Made by a program: the position numbers and the translations under genes. From Phytoseiulus persimilis (lineage: Eukaryota > Arthropoda > Arachnida > Mesostigmata > Phytoseiidae): a stretch of 64,000 nucleotides of DNA. The notes below the pieces were generated by a model, which saw only the letters and a list, made by a program, of their open reading frames with translations, was not told where the DNA came from and ran no database searches. Location of the stretch: the NCBI GenBank assembly GCA_037576195.1, contig CM075103.1, positions 7,812,001-7,876,000 of the forward strand. Direction: 5' to 3'. Of the stretch, positions 50,860-62,470 are shown piece after piece; the stretch's first letter is position 1; the number at the start of each line of letters is the position of its first letter.

Positions 50860-51130
50860 TCAACAGATCAGTGATTCTTGCGATGCTGATGCGATCGGTC
50901 GTCGATTCCGAGCTCTGGACCGGTCCTCGCCCTTTCTTCAGCGAATAAGGGGAATCCTTAACCGCATTCAGTGAAATCGACACGAGCTGGATCGGTTCTT
51001 CAAGACGTTTCGCGGGCAGTTTCTTGGGAGAGCTCGAGGAAAAACACGTTTTTTTTTTCACCGAGTTGGGAGCGAAAAAAGGAAGGGTGAGCGAATTCCC
51101 GACTTACGATGACCACCCTGTACACCGAAG
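50860..51130 (-). pseudogene. Diverged, probably broken copy of the 37.4-38.0 kb gene tail
   Basis: On the minus strand from 51125 the frame reads VYRVVIVSREFAHPSFF and then continues to a TGA at 51002-51000. It aligns with VYNRIVNLSREFSYLSFF and the following exon 2 of the gene at 37353-37970: both run on to TAxETS. Past that point nucleotide similarity continues to about 50860 (for example GATCNAGNTCGTGTCG), but this copy has a stop and a net one-base loss relative to the other, so the frames no longer match. Three differences in the SREF...SFF stretch are silent. The copy lacks the 75-base intron that splits its relative, with the codon GAA standing where the splice junction would be. Either an intron-less (reverse-copied or ancestral-state) duplicate or an intron gain in the other copy would explain this. 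Confidence 0.4.
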
Positions 51131-53222
51131 CTAAGGACGATCGATTCTTTTATGAGCTGCCGTGGCCCCAAGGAACACGGATGCCAAGCACTCTCGTCGG
51201 ACTCTCGAAACCCCGATTCAGAATCCCGATTGAACCCATTTTGCGTTTCCGAGAGCTGCCATGTTTCTTCTGTCCGTTCTCCTATGTGTCCACCACTGCA
51301 GCTCAAGCCCTACGTATCACTCAACGCCGAATACGAACTGCTACAGTGGGTTGCTTAAACCTCGCGAAGAGTAGCGATAAGCTACAGCCGAGAGGGAGTT
51401 CCATTTCGAGCTCTTTTCGAGCCGGCACGTAGTCGTGATGCTGCATGGCGGTATTACAGATGTGGGTGGCGGATGCAAACCTCCCTTGACAAACCGTGGG
51501 GATTAGGGGTTGGATTCCTCAGTTGATCCCTTTTTTTGGGAAATCGTGTGTACCCCGTTCTCTCAACTGGGGCCTTTATCTCTCTTGGATCGTTCACGCT
51601 GTTCCCCTCATGCCATTGCAACGACCGGTCACCCCCCTCTAGCCCGATTGCCGCGAGCCCGAATACCGCGAGCGGAAGTTTGATTCGTCTCTCCTCCTGT
51701 TCGCAGCCTGTGTGCCATGGGCCTCGTTCAGGAGAGCAGTGTCGCAAGGATACTTTCAGTGCGGTCCATCGTCACGAGACAGCGAGAGCGACTCATGCCG
51801 TGAAACAGGCCGAAATGATGTATAACTGGAGAAAGCCCAGCGGAAGCAACATGGGCTCCTTCGGGCTCCCGGCATTCGGGCTGGAGGAAAGTTCCCCTGC
51901 AACCAACACCGTGAGCCGCGGCGGGTATCTACATATTGCGACATTCACTGCTGCGATCGGAGGCAAGACGGTCAACCGCTCGGCTCGCGGCGTGCTTGAA
52001 GCCAAGACTGAGTTTCAAGCAAACTCCCGGGAACCTGTTCATGGGGGAAATGTTCGCCTTGCGAGAATAGCCGCCATGCGCGAACAGACAATGTTGCCAA
52101 CGCTCCGTTCCCGCGCTCCACTATCCATGTATTATGACCAGCGCCACCTACCAGCTCCAAACCAAAACGCCCGCAACTTTCCAGCGCTCGATCATAGATG
52201 CATTTTCTACCATCTGATGCACTCCCAAGACTTCTACGTATCGATGAGTTCCGAAAACTTCACACAAAAAAACACGCATCTACGTCTGTGAAGTTTGCGA
52301 GCTTTCTGAACTGAATAATGTAGCGAAGAGCAGGGCTGTCAACTCGTCGCGATCACGAGCCCAGAAGTCGTGGGCGAGTCACGGCGAAATCGCGCAGGCT
52401 GACAATATCGCTTCAAAACCGTGGAGAGCTATGATTTCGGCGGCGGGTTGAACGAGCGGATCAGATAAAGGCCATCGAAGACGCCGAGGGCGCGAAACCA
52501 CTTCTCCTCCATTCTGCTATGGGTCCAATCTACGGGATGGAGTGGAGTGCGCTGGAATAGTGTCATGAAATGCTGAAAATTGAAGGGATAATCGAATAAC
52601 TGAATTCGCGTTCATCTCTGAAGATGTGCAGTGTCGCGCCAATAGTAGGAGTCCGAGAACCGCTGACTCGCGATTCTCTCCCAGCCCTAATGATGAGATC
52701 TTTGATCCTAATAGCCCAGTACTGAACTAAGTTCGGAATCGTTTGCAAGAAGTACTCATTGGTGACAATCTGCCGCTTCTCGGGTTCGCGGTCACGAGTC
52801 CCCTGCCGTCCTAGCAGTGAGAACGGAGAAAGGAAATACTTTTTCCAGAACTGTATCCTTGTTTGTACCCGATATGTTCTTGGTGGCTGTACTGCCAGAA
52901 ACTGAGGAAGTTCAGGTCGACCCTCCCTCCGCCGGCTCGGGGAGATAGTGGATTCACTCAGACCCTTATCTCATTCCAGTTATGTTCTTCATGTCAAACG
53001 TTCTCAAACTTCTGACTCCGTAAGCCTATTCGAGCTGGTGTCATCTTACAGCGTACGCTCGGATCCTCCAGTCAAGGGGCGATCGAAAATAACCGATCTT
53101 CTTACGATGAAACCGGAGCTCTTCTGCCGCTTGATTCACCCTCCACTCGACATCCTTGTCAACGTTCCATTCTTCAACTACATATCGATTTCCGGTCGCT
53201 TGCATTCGTTGAGGACCTGGCT

Positions 53223-54033
53223 TCAAAACCCTCCTGGATTCATCGTAGATATCCGTGCGACTGTGCATACCCGGAATCTCGAAAACCCGAGATCACGATA
53301 GAAACTGATTGAGCCTTGGTGAAGGTGGACGAGACTTCCATGCCCAGTGGGGAATCTGAATCCATCGTAAATTCGCAGCTCATGCGGAATGAAAGGTTCC
53401 TCAGGACTGAATATCCGCACGACTTTTGCCGCACGAATGCGTGATTCTGCAGAAAATGATACATAGAGCAGACTGTGGTGTGGGACGGGGCCGAGAAATG
53501 CGCTGAGCGAACTCCACCTGACCCCTGAAGTTTGATCGAATTCTCCTCGCTTCGCACTGAACTTCGCGTCCTTGACTCGATTGCAGTCTATCCAGGTAGA
53601 GCCGATTGGATCTGTTCCCGTATCCCGATCTCGACTGTATGCGTTTCGTAGGCATGGAGTAGGATGATATAGGTTCTGCGTCGACATCTCACATGTAATG
53701 GAGATTAGCCGATTCGTCAGCTTGAGATGGCGAACTCGTTGGATTCTTGCGTACAATTGGAGTTTTCAACCCCTGTGGAAACCTCACTGCGATGGGACGA
53801 CCTCAAATCATTCAATTATAAGTTACGAAGCCGCTTCCCTCCTGGAAGATACTCAATATAAGCACCGCGTCGCGCTCCTGTCAACCCCATCCATGGCTTC
53901 TATAGTTTCCTCAGCTTTCTCTAAAACTCACCAGGTTCTCGTTCAGACTCATCGCTGAACATAGAAGTCTCGTTGACTTCCACGAAAGCTCCATTCGAGG
54001 GGGAAGAAAGTTCCGGGATTCCGGACTAAGGGT
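53223..54033 (-). CDS. Partial paralogue of the 45.3-46.5 kb membrane-protein gene; exon joins uncertain
   Basis: An open frame running down from 53756 to the stop at 53223 contains TDPIGSTWIDC (53583-53624). It matches TDPIGSLWEC of the gene at 45.3-46.5 kb, and most codon differences are silent (GAC/GAT, CCG/CCA, ATT/ATC, GGA/GGC, TCA/TCT, TGT/TGC). A strong acceptor (pyrimidine-rich, ...TTTTCTGCAG) lies at about 53450 and keeps this frame with a phase-1 join. Upstream, a frame at about 54033-53967 reads PELSSPSNGAFVEVNETSMF and ends at a perfect GTGAGT donor, again in phase 1, resembling the Ser/Glu-rich linker of the first gene. I found no signal peptide and no membrane span, and could not join a Cys exon between these parts, so the gene may be broken or secreted. 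The core homology is well supported; the borders are not. Confidence 0.42.
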
Positions 54034-54042
54034 CGCAGAACT

Positions 54043-54260
54043 GGGTCTGATACCCGGTGCCGGGTTCCAGTATCAGACCCGCAGACCAGTTCCGGGCCCG
54101 GGTATCCAAGGTCAGACCCCCGACGCCCGACTACCGATTTGAAGAATTGATTCCGGGGTCGATCCGACAATATTTTTTGTAGCCCGTAGACCCGGGTGGT
54201 CGAGGGCTGACTCGAGTACCCGGTTCCACGGGTATTGGCAACCCCAATTCCGGACCCGAA
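54043..54260. repeat. G+C-rich degenerate ACCCGGGT/GGGTCTG repeat with hairpins
   Basis: It starts with a perfect 11-base-arm hairpin (GGGTCTGATAC ... GTATCAGACCC, 54043-54080) and goes on with many short CCCGGGT/ACCCGG motifs to about 54260. The composition differs from the flanks. It lies just upstream of the candidate linker exon of the 53.2-54.0 kb gene and could be a small transposon or a simple-sequence expansion. Confidence 0.5.
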
Positions 54261-54269
54261 CCCAGTGCG

Positions 54270-57200
54270 CAGACGGAGGTTGTTTGCGGAGTGCCCGACA
54301 ACTTCATATTTGGCTATTTCGTATAAATCCAGAAACTTTCTCCGTAAGGAAGAATATCCCATTCGCCTCCCCTGCGAGTGTTTGAGCTGGTCCCGAAACG
54401 ACCTCTCGGCACCCTACATTCGGAGGACCTCTCTCATGGGAATCCAGGAGTGGCTCCGAGTGCCCCTGGTGGTCTCCAAAGTGAGGGAAAATCGAATGGA
54501 TGAACGTTCGATTCAACAGTACAAGGCTCGTGGCGAGGCTTCTCATCTTGGGTTCCGAGCCTGACGAACACGTGATCTTCGCGAACCCGCTGAGATAGGG
54601 AGATCTCGTGATCATGTTGGTCCATGAATTCACAGTTGATTCGAACCCTCATCTTGGGATCGCGATGAGCCCTAAACGATAGAATCGACATCAACCTAGA
54701 CACAGATCAATTGACCCACAATGCCATAACGGCCTACAAAACGTGACTAGTGTTCCCCCGAGGAGCGAATTCAGCCGACGAACTCGCTCTCTCCGATTTG
54801 AGAACTCCTCAAGTTCTCCTGGAGCCACGAGCGGGCGCGAATACCACACGAGTGTCAAAGCTTGTTCCTTACAAATGTCCGCTGAGTGGTGCAGGCTCCC
54901 GGAGTTGAGCGTGCCGAGAAGCACTGAATGAGTCAAGATCAGTGGCGTAGCGAGCCTCCATGATGCCCGGGGCGGATTTGATGCTCCCTTCCTTCTTTGT
55001 TTTTTGGTGAAAATATAGATGATGAATCGTAGAGGGGGTGAAAAATCAGATGCAGCGACCAGACTTTGCCCTTACTCTGGAATCTACCTAGAGGAGCTCA
55101 AGTTCCCTAATTTAACAGGCATTCTGATGCCCTAGCGACCTTACACCTTCTCACAGGTTCAACAAATCTGCGATGTTCAGGTTTCGGGCCAAATGGGACG
55201 GGGTAATTTTTTATGCTGGCGCAGAGGGCCGCAACACCTTCACAGACGGTTATAACCGCTGTAATAACCACCCGACTGTTCCTGGTCGCGGTACTGCTCA
55301 AGTTCGATTCTTTCTGTGCCGATTCGGAGCAGTGGCCTGGCGACCCTCGCTGATGCCCGGGGCGCAACCTCAATCTGATGCCCCTCACGGCGAAGTATCC
55401 GATACCAAGTCCGCTAGAGGGAGATCCCGCCACCTTCAGGGCTCATCGAAGTTTTGGGACGTTAGGTAGGACTCGGCGAATGGGGTCGCCGGATTCTAGA
55501 AGGACGTCGCGATGTTCGAGCTGGACGATACCCCCAGCCCCCCCCCCCCTCGCTACGCTAGTGATTCGCAGCCAAATGAAAGAGCCGTTGATGTCGCTTC
55601 ACGAGATTCGGGACAAAGTATACGAATCAATGCCGTGGACTATCCTGCGTTCATCGTGGCAACACTCCAGGAAGATTCGGGACCCCGTTGTACATTCGCA
55701 TCCTTTCGAGAGAGGCGGGGCCACTCTAAGCTCATACAACCGAAATCAGGTGATGATGGGCCCCGGTCCAGCCGCATAAATGAGTGAGTCCAGGGGACTG
55801 TGTCTCGGCAACCGAAAAGAACGTTTCATGCCCAACCGCCCACCAACATGGCCAACTTCAAGAAGTTAACTCATGATCCGGCTGATTCGGGTTGTCGGTG
55901 TCCCGAGCCCATGTTCCGTCTTTTGGAACCATCGTGATGAATTCGCGCTCCATCACGTCGCGTGTCCTATCGAGCACGATTCCGGTTGTAAACAAATCAG
56001 CACGGATCTCTCCAGTGAGGATGTGCCGAGCAGGAGGTCGATGCAGTGAGTGAGAAAGATTGGACGTTTGATAATATGGGTGAGGATTACTAGGGCCCAA
56101 TGCTTGGACAACGATCATAAGTTGATCCCTAATATTGCCACTCGGCTGGTCGGGCTCGTAATAGCGAAACGATACAAGGAATCGCTCGTTCAGTTGTCTG
56201 ATCCACAGATGCCGCCCCCATCCTCGAACAGCGGGTCGTATCCTCTATGATCACTCCTCATCGTTCCTCCGCGTATCTTTCCGCGAGAAACGGGCAACCT
56301 TAATCCGCGCTGGTCCACACAGGCTCTCTCAAACCAGCAAGGAGCGAGGGACTGAAGTTATTATACTTGCGGCGGTTCTGGGAGCGACAAAGCTCGGGAT
56401 GGGTCGATCAGCTCTGGTCGAGTTATGGCTTGAGCCGGGAGTAGCGAAAGCGAACTAACGAGTCATTGAAAAAGTGAACGTCCGCGCGGATGGTTAGCCC
56501 CGCTGGAAGTCGATGGTCACGCAATTTGTATGAGGTGTCAATGAAGTCGGACCGCTATCTGGTGAGGTGACCTTTATCGAGATAGATTTGGAGCCGGTGC
56601 GCCGAGACACTGTGGTAGCCGACGCGTTAAGACTCCTGGATTAAGTGCTCGCTCGTGAGGAGCGCACCGCATGGAGGTGAAAAATGACAACGCCAACAAT
56701 CAGACGAGCCAATGGTTAGGCAGACGACCTCGGTGGCCCATTGACCAACCGAGCGGCACAGGCTCTGACCCGAACTCACTGGCAGAGCCGGTTGAGTAAG
56801 AAGAATTATCTGTTTCAACAAATCTCTTGAGACGGGGAGGGAGGAGACACCCAGGCATTTTTATCCCTCGATCGATCTCCCCCGCTTCCTCTCTGGTTTT
56901 CGTCGGGGCTCCCTATAACCACACCTGTGAGAGCAGAGTGCGGCTTTCCGTCAGCCTCTCAATAGAGGGCCGATTCCGCGATAGGCTTCCACGAATTTAT
57001 TCCGCTGGTTATCGGTAGGTTTCATTGGTGAGTTCTCATTCGCCGGATCAGAGTGGGAGTAGCAGCTGGTTTCCGAAGAACCGTCATTCCACCCATTCTT
57101 GCCTTTGCCTCCCGAACAGAACTGGCGGAAAAACCTACACTGTACTCTGAGACCGTGGGAAAAAAAAACAGGTCAGACACAGAAGGATTTGGTAAAAAAA

Positions 57201-57390
57201 GTGGTTGTCTCGGCAGTTTAAGAAAATTGTCTCGGTACGACGAAACCGGTGGTCTTGTATCTTGACGAATTCTTCTGCCGTTTCTCCATCCACTCCCTGC
57301 GGTTCCTGCCTGAAAGATCAGATCCGGCACTAGCCCGAAGATCATGATCATTCTTATGGCCGCCAAGGCTCGTTCCGAGGAAAACGGGCC
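54270..57390. other. No supported gene
   Basis: Short frames only. A minus-strand frame at 54.43-54.70 kb (RVRINCEFMDQHDHEISLSQ) is protein-like but has no paired splice site or secure paralogue. Confidence 0.3.
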
Positions 57391-57402
57391 GACGCAGAGT
57401 TC

Positions 57403-57587
57403 TTAGCCACGATTGGCGTTGTTCAGTGGAATCGTATGGAGATCAAGTTGAATAGCGAAATCCATGTCGATCTCAAGTATATTGCTCGCGTTCTCTGCCT
57501 TCGTTGTCCTGGAAGGAATCAGTCGCAGAGGATTCAAATCAGTGTGAAGCTCAAACCCGAAGGGATATTGCAGGCACACTCGGCCAT
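57403..57587 (-). CDS. Candidate last exon, beta-rich, family unknown
   Basis: A CACTAATTCAG acceptor leads in phase 1 into 60 codons ending in TAA: GRVCLQYPFGFELHTDLNPL, then ...NILEIDMDFAIQLDLHTIPLNN. The regular alternation of hydrophobic and polar residues looks like a beta sandwich, and LEIDMDF resembles LEINFK of the membrane protein at 45.3-46.5 kb. The plus strand is also open here for about 76 codons (QWNRMEIKLNSEIHVDLKYI), so the strand is not settled. I found no convincing upstream exon: the stretch 57.6-57.8 kb is open on the minus strand (DIEINFVRAPAADAPARHEK) but has no good phase-1 donor. Confidence 0.27.
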
Positions 57588-58800
57588 CTGAATTAGTGAG
57601 TCACTGTCCACCGACAAGCTGGCGAAGTCCCGAAAAGAAAACTTCGAAGGGTGACGAGAACGAAGCTGCATATATTGAGCATCCAATTAATTCTTCGAAT
57701 CTGTTTCTCGTGACGCGCGGGAGCATCTGCTGCAGGAGCCCGAACGAAATTTATTTCAATATCCTGATATTCAAGATGAGAGCGCAGTTACTCCTTGGCG
57801 CAAACTGGTCGAAGCTAAAAGCCTGGAAAGAGCTGAACTTTGGAGGCAGCATCGAACAACATGAGAATCTTGAAGAACCCAGACATTGGAAGAAAAGAAC
57901 GAAAAATCAGGAGTATTGCGCAAGTATGGAGAAGTCCTGATCAACGAAGGATTGTGGTTATCGAGATCCCATGGAACGTCAAGGCAGACCACGATGTCAG
58001 CTAGACAAGATCCACGGGAAAGTGAGTGCTCGAGGTCAGTCCACGAAGAGCAAGGCAAGCAGCTGAGGAGACGAGCACGCAGGAAAGTCAAAAACCATGG
58101 TTCGGAACTGTTGAAAGTGCAACCAATACGTTATCCCCAGGACAGTGCGATCTCCCAGTGCAGGGGAAAAGTTCCGAGAGTGAGCTTTGGCGTCAGATGG
58201 GTGAGAGGGTGGGGTGCATCGCTGAATTGGAGAATACATATTTGAAATTTTGCGCAATAAGGTGGACGAAGAAGAAGAACGGCTCTTCCCTGCTCTGCTC
58301 TCTCTGTGCTCCCAGTACACCGCCTGCGACTCGGCTTCGCGAACGGCGAACCGAGAGAGTGGCTGAGCTGCAGATGGCCCCTCCGTATGAGCGCGGAGCA
58401 AACGAAACGCAAGCAGCACTCGCGAACTCAGAGGCTTATTCTTTTCTTTTCCCCTCCGATTTCGCGGTCATATCATCTCGAAGGCATTTTTGACGGAACC
58501 ATCCGCCAACGGCGGTAAGGAGGCAGGCGGAGCAGCGAGAATCTATCGTCTACGTTTGCACAGGCTTATATTGAAAAGGAGAAGCTGCGGAAACGGAAGT
58601 GGATGAAAGAAAAAATTGCGAACAGTTGCGCTCAGCATGAGTTCCCCGGCAACGGGGAATGTAGTCGTTTCCAACCAACGCAATAAGTTGGGATACTAAC
58701 TCGGTGTTCCTCAGCCGTCTGCGAGCCGTGACGCTCCTGGTGTCAAACAGGCTGCTCACACGGCAAGAGAATGCAAGCGCCAGGTCGACTTCGATCAGAG

Positions 58801-58819
58801 CACACACACACACACACAC
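58801..58819 (+). repeat. (CA)n microsatellite
   Basis: Nineteen bases of alternating C and A. Confidence 0.85.
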
Positions 58820-61800
58820 TTCTTATTGGGTATCAGCCGACCTTCCGCCGACTGGAGTCGGACGCGCTTCACGCGGTTCGACTGCGGTTCCTGGCACAGA
58901 GGGACTTTCCTTCCTCTGCATCAGATCAGCATTATTTCTAAAATTGACTTCTTATCCGGCGGATCGGCATGTGTCGTCACTTTTCTTCGTAGCAGTTCAC
59001 TCCTCAATGATCGGGAATTTCGACTGTAATGGTGGAATATCGTCGCAGACCGGAAAATTTATCTGGCTGTCTCTGGGTTCTTTCTCGTTGGTTTCGCTCC
59101 AGCTTCATGAATATGACATTAAGTCGCTCAGTCGTGCTTCTGAGGAGCTCGTTTTCTGGTTTGCAAGGTCGAATCATTCCTAGGGATACTCCGGAAGCCC
59201 TTTTCGTGGATTGCCTCTCAGTCCCTCGAATCTGACTTTGAACTGCTCCTGGTCTCATAAACGGTTCTGTAGGCTCTCGTAGACACTCGTAGATGTCGAA
59301 TCGATTCCGCAATGTACTCGTTGGACTCCGAAGAGTATGGTCAGTTCTTCGTCGACTGAATGGAATAAGATGGCTCCCGTTTCTTGAATGAAAATCTACA
59401 AAGTCGAGCAGGATGGTCACTTCTCACTAGTCGGAGAATATCTCATTGATCACATCATTGTCATGGGTGTACTCCCGTAATCTCAGTCGTTCCCCGATAA
59501 GTTTCGAAACTCTCCAGTGTTTTGCTCAACAGCGGCCACGTTGAATTTCTCCGGTTGCGTCTGTCGGAACAAAACGGAGCCTTCATGAGTACCGTATTCA
59601 GCTGGCAAGCTTGTTTCCGCTTCGGACCTTGGAGTTTGATTCCATGGAGTGTGCTCAGGATTGAAATCAGCAGTCGTCATTAAAGGTGACGCATCACATC
59701 CCTGTTGTACGCCGAACGATTGCGGAACGAAGCCATGGGCGACGTACTAACCAGGAGCTCGAGATTCGCTAGACCAGCTGACAAGATGGTGCATACAAGC
59801 CCTCACAAGGTGCTCGCGCCGCTATGAACACACTTGAGCCCGATATACCGAAGACCGTTCATTACCGAAGTCAATCATGTGGCAGCGGTTTCTTCTTTAT
59901 GTCGAGGGCAATAGTTTCGGAGTAGTCCAAGCTTCTGGGAGTATCTCCTTCAGCAGACTGTGCTCGTATTTCCAAATCGGGCACACCCCTAGTGAATCGT
60001 GTGCGAGTATCGTCGAGGCTCCCAGCTTCCCGGATAATACGACGAGTTCGACAGAAAAAGCATTCGTGTTGGAGCTTACTTTTCAGGGTTCAGGTGGGAG
60101 CCTGATCTTCTTCCTCAGACTGTCACGCTCAACAAGCGATCTCCGACCGACCGGGGCGCGTGGGAAGGTTCCGCAACCTGACAATCACCAGACTTCATTG
60201 ATGTGTCTTCCGAAACCAAGCGAGGTGAAATGATCGAACGTTCCAAAAACGTGGTTGAGATTCTTCGCCTGAGTACTCCTACGGAAGCCAAGACGTGCCA
60301 CGAAGAAGAGTTGAGTTTTCCGATGTACACACTCTGTTTTCCGCAGATGAAATGTGATGTCACACCCCTGAACAGCAGACAGTACTCCAACTCTGATAGA
60401 ATCGTTGAATTCCTTTTGTAGGTATATGTTCAAAAATTTTCCGCACTAGAGATCTTGCTGATCTATGAGGGTGAGTTGAAGTTCGTTTGCTGGAAGTGAG
60501 CGATGACTCAGCAACGCGTCTCATCCATGAACATCTTCGTTGCTCTCTGACGCATGTTATTGGCGACCTCTTATGAAGGCTGACCCGTTTCCCATTTTGT
60601 CAGCGAATATCCGTTGGCTAACTCGTTCATTTTCGAGAGACCCCATCGGAAGTTTGGCCTTGCCTCATGAAATGCTCCAGGCATTCGCCACGCAAGGAGC
60701 TCCTGGAATGGAACGCGGTATAATCTACTGAGGCAATCGATCCATCGATAACTTGAAGGACCTGTTGTTGTTGTTAGACCCTCTCCGCGTCCTATGCTCC
60801 GCTCGCGTGCCTGTCTGGGCACCCGCTCCGGCCTGGCCCTGTCTGCTAGATTGGGCCATCTCGTTCTCAAAATATTGACACGCTTCCGACTCCGATGGCA
60901 TTGAATGCAAACCGAGAGCAGGGTGAGACAAAGACATACTAATAGAAATAAGCGAGCACGCGGGAACGAACAGATATGATAGGCAGAACAGCTTGGCGCC
61001 GTCCAGAAAATTCCCAAATCCGGGAACGTTGTATCGCTGTGTCACGCAACACAGCAATCGAAAATTATGGCCGACCACGGGCAGCCGAACGAGCTTCTCG
61101 GAGTAGCGGCGTTTGGGCTGTAAAAAGAACAACATCATCGTCCGGGATATTAATTGCCCAACCGAGCAGCCTCCACGATTTTCGGGAGAACGAGAAGCTA
61201 CAGCAGAAGTGGGCTTTCCCAGCATCGGAGACGAACCGAAGTTCTGGCGTCGTTTGCTTTGACTGTTCCTCCCGGCTAGGTTTGTCTCAGCGTCTCTCCC
61301 CATTGAATCATTTTGTGTGACAGAAGCGGACACGATTCAGCAAACATTCCTCCGGAAGCAACAGCTCGAACGTCAAAGCTGTTCGTTCTGCTGTCCCCGA
61401 CACGACCGGAGTCACGTACAGCAAGTCTTCCCTGGGCCGAATGCAAACCAAGATGAAGAGGGTTTCCCGGCCTTTTCCGACCAAATTGTCTCCTCTCCGC
61501 AACAGGTTCGAATTCCAACTTTTAGCCTGGAGCACGCGCTCGTCCTGGAATCGTCACGTAGGAACGGCACTCCGTGACAAGTTTCGCAACCGAGAACGTT
61601 CCGTTTCACCCCATGTGTGCTGGATGGTATTCCAGGTCAACCGAATATTATTGTTTCCATATATTAACCTGTTGTGTGCATTTGCATATTAAAACTCTCC
61701 CCCACCAGGCATGAGTAGAATCATATCGTTTCCGAAAAGTCGAGCGAACCAAGAATCGTCGCATCGAGCACGGTTCAGTTGACGAGGTCAAACACCCGCG

Positions 61801-62167
61801 TTTTCCGGGGTGGGGTGGATGATGGAATCGCCGGGGGTCGAGGGAGGGGGCAGTGAGCTTTGGTAATACATACATATATATGGGTCGCAATATACGCTCC
61901 ACCTCACGACGCAGAGGATGCCGCAGCAGGTCGTAGGTTCAGCGATGCGCGAGGAGCGTGCTACACGAAACCGAATGCATTTGCCAGCTATAATTGCGAC
62001 CCGTTGCCAGCTTGTATGAAACGATATTGCTCCGTACAGCATCTAGGTGGGTTCAGCACCCGACGCGCGACGCCACCTTATAATCAATCTGGAGCCTTGG
62101 TAGCCGTCTTCTCGGCTTTGGTAGAGCCGCGGCTCGAACCCCAAGGGGCCGACAAACAGACCGGGAA

Positions 62168-62470
62168 ACCAGGATGAGAGCTTGAGAGCGAATGGAGAGG
62201 AGGACGTAATGAAGGCGGAACGTCCTGTAGAGCACTAGAAAGAGACGTGAAAGGCAAAATCGTGGAAGTGAGCTGGGGGGGGGGGGAGGGGGACAGAATG
62301 GAGCAGTCATGATACGCTGCGAAAAATGAAGGAAACTGAGTGGAACTCGCGACTCGGACATACTCGATATGGGAGGGAGAGAAGGTCGGGCAGGACGAAG
62401 AGGGAATATGAGGAACAGGCACAGAACCGAGACGGGTCGGTAGAGGTTGGACCGAAACCGGGTGACGTCG
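62168..62470 (+). repeat. Purine-rich tract with 12-G run
   Basis: G/A-rich plus strand with a 12-G run at 62275-62286. No gene supported. Confidence 0.55.

Noticed and set aside
51536-52291. 251-codon plus-strand frame
   Set aside because: Ordinary composition, but no recognisable motif, signal peptide or supporting splice site.
53041-53301. Plus frame with SKITDLLT, resembling ITDFLT/ITDLLT in antisense frames at 37.3 and 50.9 kb
   Set aside because: Those frames are on the other strand and are not the selected ones; the shared word is short.
57895-58005. Plus frame RIVVIEIPWNVKADHDV resembling the tail of a LINE polymerase
   Set aside because: Too short, no polymerase motifs nearby, and the minus strand reads equally well.
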